From assembly GCF_003574655.1 (NCBI RefSeq), contig NZ_QNUM01000007.1:1-64000 (forward strand): a stretch of 64,000 nucleotides of DNA. The letters run 5' to 3'. Positions within the stretch are counted from its first letter, which is position 1, and the number at the start of each line of letters is the position of its first letter. Shown here one piece after another: positions 18,460-26,731 of the stretch. A program made the position numbers and the translations under genes. The notes below the pieces were generated by a model. The model made no database searches and was not told the DNA's origin. It saw nothing but the letters and a program-made list of their open reading frames with translations. The stretch comes from Cohaesibacter haloalkalitolerans (GTDB lineage: Bacteria > Pseudomonadota > Alphaproteobacteria > Rhizobiales > Cohaesibacteraceae).

Positions 18460-19356
18460 ATGAAACACGCTTCAGGCCTTATGCCAGCATGTATGACGAT
18501 CTGGAACGACGATCAGACCTACAGCAAACCCAAAATGGAAAAGTATCTGCGCTGGTTGATCGATCAGGGCGCGCAGAATCTGTCCATCTGCGGAAGCACC
18601 GGCGAAAACATCGCCATGAACCCGACTGAACAGAAAGAAATCATCGAGCATGTTCTGGGCTTCATCGATGGCGAAGTACCCATCTATTGCGGTACAGGCT
18701 TCTATTCGACCATCAACACCATCGACATGAGCAAGTTCGCTCAGGACAAGGGTGCCGACGGCCTGATGGTGATCCTGCCCTACTATCTCAATCCGCACAA
18801 GAAAGCGGTCATGAACCACTTCCGCGAATTGCGCCAGAATGTCGACATTCCGATCATGGTCTACAACAACCCATGGTTCGCCGGATACGAGCTGACCCCG
18901 CTTGAAGTCAAGACCCTGCTGGATGAGGGCGTTGTCAACGCCATCAAGGCTGCCCATGGCGATGCAAACCGCGTGCATGAGCTGCGCTTCCACTGCGGCG
19001 ATGCTCTCGACATCTTCTATGGCCATGACTATGCCGCCATGGAAGGCATGCTGGCTGGCGCCAATGGCTGGCTCTCCGGTTTCCCTGCCGTTCTGCCAAA
19101 AGCCTGCCGCACCCTGATGGATATCTGCATCACCGAAAAGAACGTCGACAAGGCCCGTGCACAGCAGGCCAAGATGCAGCCTTACATCGACTATTTCTTC
19201 TATGACAAGGAAGCCGGCGTTCCGCACTGGCAGGAAGTCTGCAAATACACCCTGACCGCTCAGGGGCTGGACGTTGGTCTGCCGCGGCATCCACTTGGCG
19301 ATCTGGATGCAGCCAACAAGAAGAAAATCGACAAGCTCCTCGCAGACCTTCTCTAG
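18460..19356 (+). CDS. DapA/DHDPS-family class I aldolase or dehydratase
   Basis: The 298 aa TIM-barrel enzyme of the dihydrodipicolinate synthase/N-acetylneuraminate lyase family acts on alpha-keto acids through a Schiff base. The family residues are in place: GSTGE at 45-49, Tyr135 in YNNP, and catalytic Lys163 in AIKAAHGD. It heads a TRAP plus FAD/Fe-S dehydrogenase operon and lacks lysine-biosynthesis neighbours, so a catabolic role (sugar acid or hydroxy-proline type substrate) is more likely than DapA proper. The exact reaction is unknown. Preceded by candidate IclR sites. Confidence 0.88.
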   Translation: MKHASGLMPACMTIWNDDQTYSKPKMEKYLRWLIDQGAQNLSICGSTGENIAMNPTEQKEIIEHVLGFIDGEVPIYCGTGFYSTINTIDMSKFAQDKGADGLMVILPYYLNPHKKAVMNHFRELRQNVDIPIMVYNNPWFAGYELTPLEVKTLLDEGVVNAIKAAHGDANRVHELRFHCGDALDIFYGHDYAAMEGMLAGANGWLSGFPAVLPKACRTLMDICITEKNVDKARAQQAKMQPYIDYFFYDKEAGVPHWQEVCKYTLTAQGLDVGLPRHPLGDLDAANKKKIDKLLADLL

Positions 19357-19369
19357 GTCTCGCCCCCTT

Positions 19370-19455
19370 CCCGGTGACAGCGGACATCACTGTCGCCGGG
19401 ATGATTAGCTCCCCTCCGAGCAGGTTGCCATCCCGACGGTGTCTGGATGGCAACC
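19370..19455 (+). other. Two tandem hairpins between the aldolase gene and dctP
   Basis: CCCGGTGACAG (19370-19380) pairs with CTGTCGCCGGG (19390-19400), with one G-U pair. GGTTGCCATCC (19423-19433) pairs perfectly with GGATGGCAACC (19445-19455). Neither is followed by a strong U-tract. They could insulate the aldolase mRNA 3' end or attenuate read-through into the TRAP genes. Confidence 0.65.
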
Positions 19456-19582
19456 GATCGAGGGGTTTTCGCAATTCGGTCAATCCGTGCGCCTGCTTTG
19501 GGAGGAAATGAAAGCTGGATCAGGATTGAAAACGCGGTGATGAGGACACCGTCCCGAATAACCAGCAAAAGTGGAGGAAGGC

Positions 19583-20593
19583 ATGAATTTCATTGCAAAA
19601 ACGGCTCACGCGCTCCTGTTTGCAGCAGCCATGACCATCGCCGGTGGTCAGGCCGAGGCAGCCAGCAAGACCATCAAGGTCAGCACGGGTATTTCAGAAC
19701 AGCATTATCAATACAAGGCATTGACCGAATTCAAGAACTATGTCGAAGACAAGTCCGGCGGCGATATCGAGGTCCAGATTTTTCCAAACGCCATGCTGGG
19801 CGGTGACCTTGAAGTGCTCGAAGCCATCAAGCTGGGCACGGTGCAAATGGTGGTCCCGACCCCCTCGGTGCTCGGCAACTATGTAAAAGAATTCCGCCTG
19901 CCAGATCTGCCCTACATTTTCCCGAGCAAGGAAATTTCGGCAAAAGTGGCCCGCAGCCCCTGGGCTCGCCAGCTGATGGACATGCTTGATCCGGTCGGCA
20001 TCCACGGTCTGGCCATTGGCAACTTTGGTGTCCGCCATCTGACCAACCGCGTCCACCCGATCACATCTCTGGCTGATCTCAAGGGTCTCAAGATCCGCGT
20101 CATGCAGAACCCGGTCATTCTCGATGTCTTCCGTGCCCTCGGCACCAACCCGACCCCGATGAGCTTTGGCGAAGTCTTCTCAGCCCTTCAGACCGGCACC
20201 ATCGACGGGCAGGAAAACCCCTATGCCACGATCCTGCTGTCTCGCTTCTACGAAGTGCAGCCTTATCTCTCCAACACCGGCCACATGCACTCCTGGGACG
20301 TTCTGGTCATCGGCAAGAGCTTCTATGACAAGCTGAGCGCCGACCAGCAGAAGATCGTCGATGAAGCCGCCAAGATCTTTGCCGAATATGAGCATGAAGC
20401 CTCGGCCAAGGCCGAGAAGGAAGCCTTGCAGTCCCTGATCGACACCGGCGTCACCTATACGGAAATCTCCAAGGAAAATCTCGCCGAAATGCGGGCCGCT
20501 GCCCTGCCTGTCATTGAAAAGCACGGCAAGGACATTTCCGCTCCGATGTATGACGCGCTTATCGCAGAAATCAAGAAAGTCTCCGAAGAATAA
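19583..20593 (+). CDS. TRAP periplasmic substrate-binding protein (DctP type)
   Basis: 336 aa from ATG 19583 (GGAGGAAGG upstream; a GTG at 19571 is less likely). Signal peptide ending near AEA/A27. The DctP fold features are visible: DLKGLKIRVMQNP with the carboxylate-binding Arg, then FGEVFSALQTGTIDGQENP. The spacing and motif resemble sialic acid/C4-dicarboxylate type receptors, but the ligand is unknown. It is the receptor for the DctQM pair that follows. Confidence 0.93.
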   Translation: MNFIAKTAHALLFAAAMTIAGGQAEAASKTIKVSTGISEQHYQYKALTEFKNYVEDKSGGDIEVQIFPNAMLGGDLEVLEAIKLGTVQMVVPTPSVLGNYVKEFRLPDLPYIFPSKEISAKVARSPWARQLMDMLDPVGIHGLAIGNFGVRHLTNRVHPITSLADLKGLKIRVMQNPVILDVFRALGTNPTPMSFGEVFSALQTGTIDGQENPYATILLSRFYEVQPYLSNTGHMHSWDVLVIGKSFYDKLSADQQKIVDEAAKIFAEYEHEASAKAEKEALQSLIDTGVTYTEISKENLAEMRAAALPVIEKHGKDISAPMYDALIAEIKKVSEE

Positions 20594-20607
20594 AGTCTGA
20601 CGAGAAA

Positions 20608-20650
20608 CTCCTCTCTCCCTTCGGTCTGATCCACCACCAGGAGAGAGGAG
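20608..20650 (+). other. Hairpin between dctP and dctQ
   Basis: CTCCTCTCTCC (20608-20618) pairs perfectly with GGAGAGAGGAG (20640-20650), loop 21 nt, 14 nt after the dctP stop. AAATTT follows, not a true U-tract. It matches the position of the hairpin in the first TRAP operon. Confidence 0.65.
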
Positions 20651-20841
20651 AAATTTGCCTCCGAACCATTGTCTCGCACACCCGGGGTTTGTTGGAGAAG
20701 GCTGTCCCGCAGATGAGCCGCTCCTCGCCCTTCCCCGGAAGGTCTTGAGAAAGAGCAACGGTTCAGCGTCGGCCCCGGGACAGAAGACCGCAGGTGACCG
20801 GCAAAGCAAGTGAATGTCTGCCCAGGAGGAGGTGGCAGGTC

Positions 20842-21336
20842 ATGTTGCGAAAACTGCTTCAATATTCAGAAAAATTCGAGGAGGTCATGAGCGTCATTCT
20901 ATTCTCGCTCCTGGTCATCCTCTGCTTCATGCAGGTCGCCTTTCGGTTCGTCCTCAATTTCTCGCTCTCCTGGACAGAAGAGCTGGCGAACTATGACTTC
21001 ATCCTGCTCGTCTATATCTCCTGCAGTCTCTGCATCCAGAAAGGGGCGCATGTCCGGGTGGAAATCGTCGACCTTTTTGTTGTGGGGCGCGGAAAATACT
21101 GGCTGGATCAGGCGCTCGACCTTGTCTGGACGGTGTTCATCTTCTCGGTCGGCTGGCATGCCGTTGCCATCGCTGAAGATGCGCTGATGGTTGGCAAAAC
21201 CACCCCGGCCCTCGATTGGCCCTATGGCTGGGTCTACAGCATCATTCCCTTCACCTTCGCCCTCATGACCCTGCGGCTTATCCAGCGCCTGGTCGTCCGC
21301 CATCAGCTCTGGGCGGCCAAACAAGAACATCTTTAA
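20842..21336 (+). CDS. TRAP transporter small permease (DctQ type)
   Basis: The 164 aa four-helix DctQ subunit has the family sequence FSLSWTEELANYDFILLVYIS. I start at ATG 20842 (MLRKLLQY), with AGGAGG about 12 nt upstream; the frame is open to 20794 but without a good site. The 248-nt gap to dctP is unusually long for a TRAP operon and holds a hairpin. Confidence 0.9.
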   Translation: MLRKLLQYSEKFEEVMSVILFSLLVILCFMQVAFRFVLNFSLSWTEELANYDFILLVYISCSLCIQKGAHVRVEIVDLFVVGRGKYWLDQALDLVWTVFIFSVGWHAVAIAEDALMVGKTTPALDWPYGWVYSIIPFTFALMTLRLIQRLVVRHQLWAAKQEHL

Positions 21337-21350
21337 AGGAGGATGCAGAA

Positions 21351-22634
21351 ATGAGCGGTACAATCGTCATGTTTGCGGCATTCTTCCTGCTTTTGTTCCT
21401 TGGAATGCCCATTGCCATCTCCATCGGTATCTCGACAGCCATCGCGCTGATGATGACCGATATTCCCTTCAGCTTTCTCTCGCACATCGCCTTTTCGGCG
21501 CTCGACAGTTTTGTCTTTCTGGCCATTCCGCTGTTCATCATGGCGGGCTATGTCATGGAGGTCGGTGGGCTTTCCCAGAGGATCGTCGATTTTGCCTCGA
21601 GCCTTGTGGGCCGGGTGACCGGCGGGCTCGCTGTGGTCACCGTGCTGGCCTGCATGTTCTTTGCTTCCATTTCTGGCTCGTCGCCGGCAACGGTCGCGGC
21701 CATTGGCGCGATGATGATCCCCTCGATGATCCGACGCGGCTATGGAGCCGAGTTTTCCGGCGGCCTTACGGCCTGCGCCGGCTCGCTCGGCATCATGATC
21801 CCCCCCTCGATCCCGATGATCATCTATGCCATCAGCGCCGACCTTTCCATCGGCCAGATGTTCGTGGCAGGCATTGTTCCCGGCTTCCTGATTGGCGCGG
21901 GGCTGATCCTGGTGGCCGTTTTCATCTCGTGGAAACGCGGCTACCATGGATCAGACCAACCGTTTTCCTGGTGTCGGGTGGCCCAGACTGCCTGGGCGGG
22001 CAAATGGGCTCTGCTCACCCCGTTTGTGGTTCTTGGCGGCATCTATTCGGGCGTCTTCACGCCGACTGAAGCGGCCTGCATCACTGTTGTCTACGCTCTG
22101 ATCGTCAGCCTTTTCATCTACAAGGACATGAAGTTCCGCGATCTCTATGAGATCACGTCACGCTCTGCCATGACGACCGGCTCGGTGATGATCATTCTGG
22201 GCTTTGCCATGGCCTTTGCCCGCTACCTGACCATTGCCCAGGTACCCAATCAGGTGGCGGAACTGATCCTACAGATCACAGACAATGGCACGGTCATCCT
22301 GCTGTTCTTCGTGGTGATGATCACCGTGACGGGCATGTTCATGGACACGACGGCGCAGATCCTGATCTACACGCCGCTGCTGCTGCCAGTGCTGGTGAAA
22401 CTGGGCATCAACCCCTATCACTTCGGCATCATTCTGGTGGTTGGTACAGAACTCGGCCTGATCACGCCGCCGGTGGGGGTCAATGTCTTCATAGCCAAAT
22501 CGATCAGCGGTACGCGGCTTATCGATCTGGCCAAGTCGATCCTGCCCTTTGTCGCCAGCATGCTGATCATTCAGGTGATTCTGGTGTTCCTGCCGCAGAT
22601 CATCCTGTTCCTGCCCAATCTGCTCTACCCGTGA
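21351..22634 (+). CDS. TRAP transporter large permease (DctM type)
   Basis: 427 aa from ATG 21351 with AAAGGAGG upstream, 14 nt after dctQ. DctM hallmarks: FFASISGSSPATVAAIGAMM, LGIMIPPSIPMIIYA, and LGLITPPVGVNVFIA near the C terminus. Open frame upstream of 21351 is dctQ sequence in another frame. It transports the substrate captured by the 19583-20593 receptor. Confidence 0.94.
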   Translation: MSGTIVMFAAFFLLLFLGMPIAISIGISTAIALMMTDIPFSFLSHIAFSALDSFVFLAIPLFIMAGYVMEVGGLSQRIVDFASSLVGRVTGGLAVVTVLACMFFASISGSSPATVAAIGAMMIPSMIRRGYGAEFSGGLTACAGSLGIMIPPSIPMIIYAISADLSIGQMFVAGIVPGFLIGAGLILVAVFISWKRGYHGSDQPFSWCRVAQTAWAGKWALLTPFVVLGGIYSGVFTPTEAACITVVYALIVSLFIYKDMKFRDLYEITSRSAMTTGSVMIILGFAMAFARYLTIAQVPNQVAELILQITDNGTVILLFFVVMITVTGMFMDTTAQILIYTPLLLPVLVKLGINPYHFGIILVVGTELGLITPPVGVNVFIAKSISGTRLIDLAKSILPFVASMLIIQVILVFLPQIILFLPNLLYP

Positions 22635-22651
22635 CGGCACTGCACGCCCAA

Positions 22652-22698
22652 CCGGTCCGACTTCTTCGGACCGGCAGGCCGGGTGGCATCATCCGGCC
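22652..22698 (+). other. Two hairpins between dctM and the dehydrogenase gene
   Basis: CCGGTCCGA (22652-22660) pairs perfectly with TCGGACCGG (22666-22674), loop CTTCT. Then GGCCGG (22677-22682) pairs with CCGGCC (22693-22698). No U-tract follows. They probably mark an mRNA 3' end or processing point before the last gene. Confidence 0.6.
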
Positions 22699-22738
22699 CG
22701 ATCCCCCGGTTTGCATTCCATCATGATGGAGAAAGACA

Positions 22739-25705
22739 ATGAATTTGCAGATACCCGATCCCGAATATTTCAAGGCGCTCCCTTCGCTTCTGGACAGCCT
22801 TGCCCGCGGCATCAAGGGGAGTGTCAGAAGCGATGAGGTGAGCCGGACGATCTTTGCCAGCGACGCTTCGGCCTATCAGCAAATGCCGCTCGGCGTGGTC
22901 ACGCCCGAGGACAAGGAGGACCTTGTCACAATCATACGCTTCTGTCAGGACCACAAGCTGCCGCTGATCCCGCGCGGCGCAGGAACGTCACTGGCCGGTC
23001 AAGTGGTCGGTGGCGGTCTGGTTCTTGACATGCGCCGGTTCAACCGGATCCTGGACTTCAGCAAAGAGGAGAAATGGGTCACGGTTGAACCGAGCGTCAT
23101 TCGCAACAGCCTCAATGACTGGCTGGCGCCTCATGGCCTGCTGTTTGGACCGGAAACCAGCACCGCCAACCGGGCCGTCATCGGCGGCATGATCGGCAAC
23201 AACTCCTGTGGCATGCATTCCATCGTCTGGGGCTCGACGCGCGACCATCTTCTGTCCTGCCGCGCCATTCTGGCCGATGGGAGCGAGGCGCTGTTCAAGG
23301 CCCTCACTCCGGAAGCCTTCCACGCCAAGCGCGCGCAGGACACGCTGGAAGGCTCGCTCTACGAGACACTCTATCAGGAACTCAAAAGCGACGAGACCCG
23401 CAGAGAACTGGAGCTTGGCTATCCCAAGACTTCGATCCGTCGGCGCAACAACGGCTATGCGCTGGATCTTCTGGCCCGGTCCAATGTCTTTACCGAAGGC
23501 GGGCCTGACTTCAACATGTGCAAGCTGATTGCCGGATCAGAAGGCACGCTCTGTGTCCTCACGGAAGCGACGCTCAATCTTGTCGAGCCCCTGCCCCCGG
23601 TTATCGGCTGCGTTGCCATGCATTTCCATGATTCCATCGAGTCGCTGGAAGCTACCCTCGTGGCGCTCAAATACAAGCCCACCAGTTGCGAGCTGATCGG
23701 AGCCTTCCATGTGCAGCAGGCCATGGAGAACAACAAGGTCAACAAGTTCAACACCGTTGCCCGCTGCAGCCAGTGGATCATCGGCGCGCCAGAATCGATC
23801 ATCGTGGTAGAGCTGGCCGATGAGACCCGGGAGGCAGTGGAACAACGGGCAGCCGCCCTCATTGCCGAGTTGAAGGACAAGAACATGGGCTATGCCTGGC
23901 CATTGTTCTTTGGCGAGGATGTCGAAAAAATCTGGCAGCTGAGGCGCGATCTGGGGGGCATCAACAGTTCCAAGCCCGGTGATGTCAAACCCTTCGAGGT
24001 AATCGAGGACTGCGCCGTGGATGTGAAGGATCAACCGGCCTATGTGACCGAGCTTGAACGCATCCTGCATCGGGAAGGTGTGCAGTTCACCCACTCGGCC
24101 CATGCGGGTGACGGCGAGCTGCATACCATCCTGTTTGTCAATCACAAGACCCGGGAGGGCATCGCCTCAGTCCGATCCGTGCTGGAGCAGGTGGCAAAGC
24201 TCGTCAAGCGCTTCCGCGGCTCCCTGTCGGGCGAACATGGTGACGGGCGGCTGAGAGCCGAATTTCTGCCCGAGATCCTCGGCGAGCGAAACTATCAGCT
24301 CTGCAAGCGCATCAAGTCGTCCTTCGACGCCAGCCACATCTTCAACCCCAACAAGATCGTCGATGCCCCGCCGATGGACACCTCGTTGCGCTATACGCCT
24401 GGCGAGGAGACACCGGACCTGCCCACCTATTTCAACTGGGACAAGGACATGGGCCTGATGCGCGCGGTGGAACGCTGCTCTGGTATCGGGGAATGCAAGA
24501 AGGTTACCTCCGGCCTGATGTGCCCAAGCTACATGGGCACCCGGGAAGAGAAGGATTCCACCCGGGCTCGCGCCAACATCCTGCGCGCCTTCCTGTCACG
24601 CACAGACAAGGCCAACCGCTATGATCATCGCGAGATCAGGGACATTCTCGATCTGTGCCTGTCCTGCAAGGGTTGCAAGAGCGAATGTCCGGCAGGCGTT
24701 GACATGGCGCGGATGAAGGCGGAATTCCTGCAGCATTATTTCGACCTGCACGGCAGTGGGGTGCGCCCCTGGCTGGTGGCCCATTTTACCACCCTGATGG
24801 GTTTGGCCACGCCCTTCGCGCCGCTTTACAATCTGTTCATGGGCAATCGCATCCTGTCAGCCCCGGTCAAGCTGGTTGCTGGTTTTGCGCTGGACCGCAG
24901 TATGCCCGCCCTGTGCCGCCTGACATTCGAGAAGCAATATGGCAGGCAGATGCCGGTAACCGCCAATGCGATGCGCAAGGTTCATCTGTTCTGTGACGAG
25001 TTTACCAATGTGAATGACGCTCACATCGGCATGGCGACCGTCCAACTCCTCACCCGCCTCGGTTACGAGGTTGTCCTTCTTCGCAACGAGGAGAGCGGGC
25101 GGTCGTCTCTTTCTCAGGGGTTTGTCAAACGCGCCAAAAGCTTTGCCAACAGCAATGTCGCAGCCTTTGGTGATACGGTAACGGATATGGCGCCGATGAT
25201 CGCCGTCGAGCCCTCGACCATCGCCTGCTTCAAAGATGAGTATCCTGATCTTGTCGACGCGCCCTTGCGGGACAAGGCCAAAGCCCTCGCAAGGAACAGC
25301 CTGATGTTCGAGGAATTCATCGCCCGAGAAATGGACGCCGGGTACATCAGGCCGGACCAGTTCTCCGATGCGGCAAGAAACGTCCGGGTGCATGTCCACT
25401 GCCACCAGAAGTCCCTGTCTTCGAGTGATCTGGTGGTCAAGGTCCTGTCTCTGCCGAAGAATTACCACGTCAGCGAAATCCCGAGCAGCTGCTGCGGCAT
25501 GGCGGGGGCCTTCGGCTATGAAAAGGAACATCACACCCTTTCTATGGCCATCGCCGAACAGGTGCTGCTGCCTGCCGTTCGAGCCGCCGACGCAGGAACG
25601 ATCATTGCCGCATCGGGCACCAGCTGTCGCCATCAAATCAAGGATGGCGCCCAGCGTGAAGCCCTGCACAGTGCAGAAATCCTGCTGCAGGCTCTGAGGG
25701 AATAG
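22739..25705 (+). CDS. GlcD-GlcF fusion FAD/Fe-S D-2-hydroxyacid dehydrogenase
   Basis: The 988 aa membrane-associated-type oxidoreductase resembles E. coli YdiJ. The N-terminal FAD_binding_4 domain has PRGAGTSLAGQ at 78-88. The FAD-oxidase C domain has HAGDGELH and GEHGDGR. Next come two 4Fe-4S motifs, one beginning at Cys580 (CSGIGECKK) and one at Cys640 (CLSCKGCKSECP), then CCG-type domains ending in SCCGMAG at about 917-923. This class oxidises D-lactate, D-2-hydroxyglutarate or related D-2-hydroxy acids and passes electrons to quinone or another acceptor. As the last gene of the aldolase/TRAP operon it probably acts on the imported substrate or a product of it. Good start, with GGAGAAAG upstream. 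Confidence 0.9.
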   Translation: MNLQIPDPEYFKALPSLLDSLARGIKGSVRSDEVSRTIFASDASAYQQMPLGVVTPEDKEDLVTIIRFCQDHKLPLIPRGAGTSLAGQVVGGGLVLDMRRFNRILDFSKEEKWVTVEPSVIRNSLNDWLAPHGLLFGPETSTANRAVIGGMIGNNSCGMHSIVWGSTRDHLLSCRAILADGSEALFKALTPEAFHAKRAQDTLEGSLYETLYQELKSDETRRELELGYPKTSIRRRNNGYALDLLARSNVFTEGGPDFNMCKLIAGSEGTLCVLTEATLNLVEPLPPVIGCVAMHFHDSIESLEATLVALKYKPTSCELIGAFHVQQAMENNKVNKFNTVARCSQWIIGAPESIIVVELADETREAVEQRAAALIAELKDKNMGYAWPLFFGEDVEKIWQLRRDLGGINSSKPGDVKPFEVIEDCAVDVKDQPAYVTELERILHREGVQFTHSAHAGDGELHTILFVNHKTREGIASVRSVLEQVAKLVKRFRGSLSGEHGDGRLRAEFLPEILGERNYQLCKRIKSSFDASHIFNPNKIVDAPPMDTSLRYTPGEETPDLPTYFNWDKDMGLMRAVERCSGIGECKKVTSGLMCPSYMGTREEKDSTRARANILRAFLSRTDKANRYDHREIRDILDLCLSCKGCKSECPAGVDMARMKAEFLQHYFDLHGSGVRPWLVAHFTTLMGLATPFAPLYNLFMGNRILSAPVKLVAGFALDRSMPALCRLTFEKQYGRQMPVTANAMRKVHLFCDEFTNVNDAHIGMATVQLLTRLGYEVVLLRNEESGRSSLSQGFVKRAKSFANSNVAAFGDTVTDMAPMIAVEPSTIACFKDEYPDLVDAPLRDKAKALARNSLMFEEFIAREMDAGYIRPDQFSDAARNVRVHVHCHQKSLSSSDLVVKVLSLPKNYHVSEIPSSCCGMAGAFGYEKEHHTLSMAIAEQVLLPAVRAADAGTIIAASGTSCRHQIKDGAQREALHSAEILLQALRE

Positions 25706-25896
25706 ACCCGCCATCCTGTCACAGTCGCCAAAACGGTGGTGGCCACCGGCGCCATGGATCTTACGGGTGGAACGTCCATGTCGCACACGGAGCCCTCTTT
25801 CCCTCACCGGAAAGGGGGCTTGTCGCTGCAAGGACTGGACGTAGCTGTGACCTGCATTTCGTAGCCCGAGCTTTCCGGCTCTTGGTTGTTTGGTTC

Positions 25897-26514
25897 TCAG
25901 TTATCCGATTGGGCGATGTGGGCGCGAATAACGGCCTTGAGCCTTGCTGCGTCCTTGTCGGCCAGAGCGTCAACCATGGCAAAATGCTCCTGACCCGATT
26001 TCTCGATCCTTGCGTAACTCGACCATTGGGACGCCGGGGCGGGCGGTGTCCTCAGCCGCAGTTCGGAGATGAGATCGACCAGACTTGCATTGCCCGACGT
26101 CGCCAGAAGGGCGGTGTGAAAGGCGATATTGGTCTCGTAGATTTCCATGATCTTGTCGCTGCGGATCTGATCTACGAAGCGCTGGGCCAGAGTATAGAGA
26201 CCATTGATCTGGTCCTGCTGCACCTTCTCGACCATGACCTCGGCGGCGGACGTCTCCAGCATGATGCGGATGTCACGAATTTCGTCGGTTGCGGCCCCGT
26301 CCTCTCGGTGAACGTAATAGCCGCGGTTCGGCTCGTAGCGGATGATCCGCTTGGTGAAGAGCGTTTCAAGCGATTTTCTGATCTCGGACCGGCTGGCGTC
26401 ATAGCGCCGCTGCAGATCAATCTGCTTGAGCCAGCTTCCGGGAGAGTATACACCTGCCCTTATGTCAGCCGCCAAAAGGTCGGACAGGTCCTTGTTGGGT
26501 TTTCTTCTCCGCAA
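25897..26514 (-). CDS. GntR-family regulator (FCD type)
   Basis: 205 aa with an N-terminal winged helix (YDASRSEIRKSLETLFTKRI at about 38-57) and a short FCD-like C-terminal domain. It is divergent from the M20/ABC operon and is its likely regulator. No ATG is available: the only start I can support is TTG at 26514, with GGGAG about 12 nt upstream. It converges with the dehydrogenase gene, from which 191 bp of featureless sequence separate it. Confidence 0.85.
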   Translation of the reverse strand: MRRRKPNKDLSDLLAADIRAGVYSPGSWLKQIDLQRRYDASRSEIRKSLETLFTKRIIRYEPNRGYYVHREDGAATDEIRDIRIMLETSAAEVMVEKVQQDQINGLYTLAQRFVDQIRSDKIMEIYETNIAFHTALLATSGNASLVDLISELRLRTPPAPASQWSSYARIEKSGQEHFAMVDALADKDAARLKAVIRAHIAQSDN

Positions 26515-26731
26515 AACTATCCACCGCTCCCGTCATGTCAAATGGCGATATATGCATCAGAATCTCGCTTGCCTCATTTTTCACCATGCACAGAGATTGC
26601 GCAACCCCAAAAATTGTGCTCAATATTGGCACCAATTCAGCAAATTCTTTTAATCTCATTGTTTTGATAGATTTAAATTTGCAAACACCACCAACAAGCT
26701 CTCCAAGTTGCAATCCGAAGGAAAGACCCAA
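26515..26731. promoter_or_regulatory. Divergent promoter region, gntR / M20 operon
   Basis: The 217 bp between divergent starts holds no gene. A quasi-palindrome GTGCTCAATATTGGCAC (26616-26632) lies 100 bp upstream of the M20 gene and could be the GntR operator. Symmetry is offset by one base, so support is weak. Confidence 0.35.
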
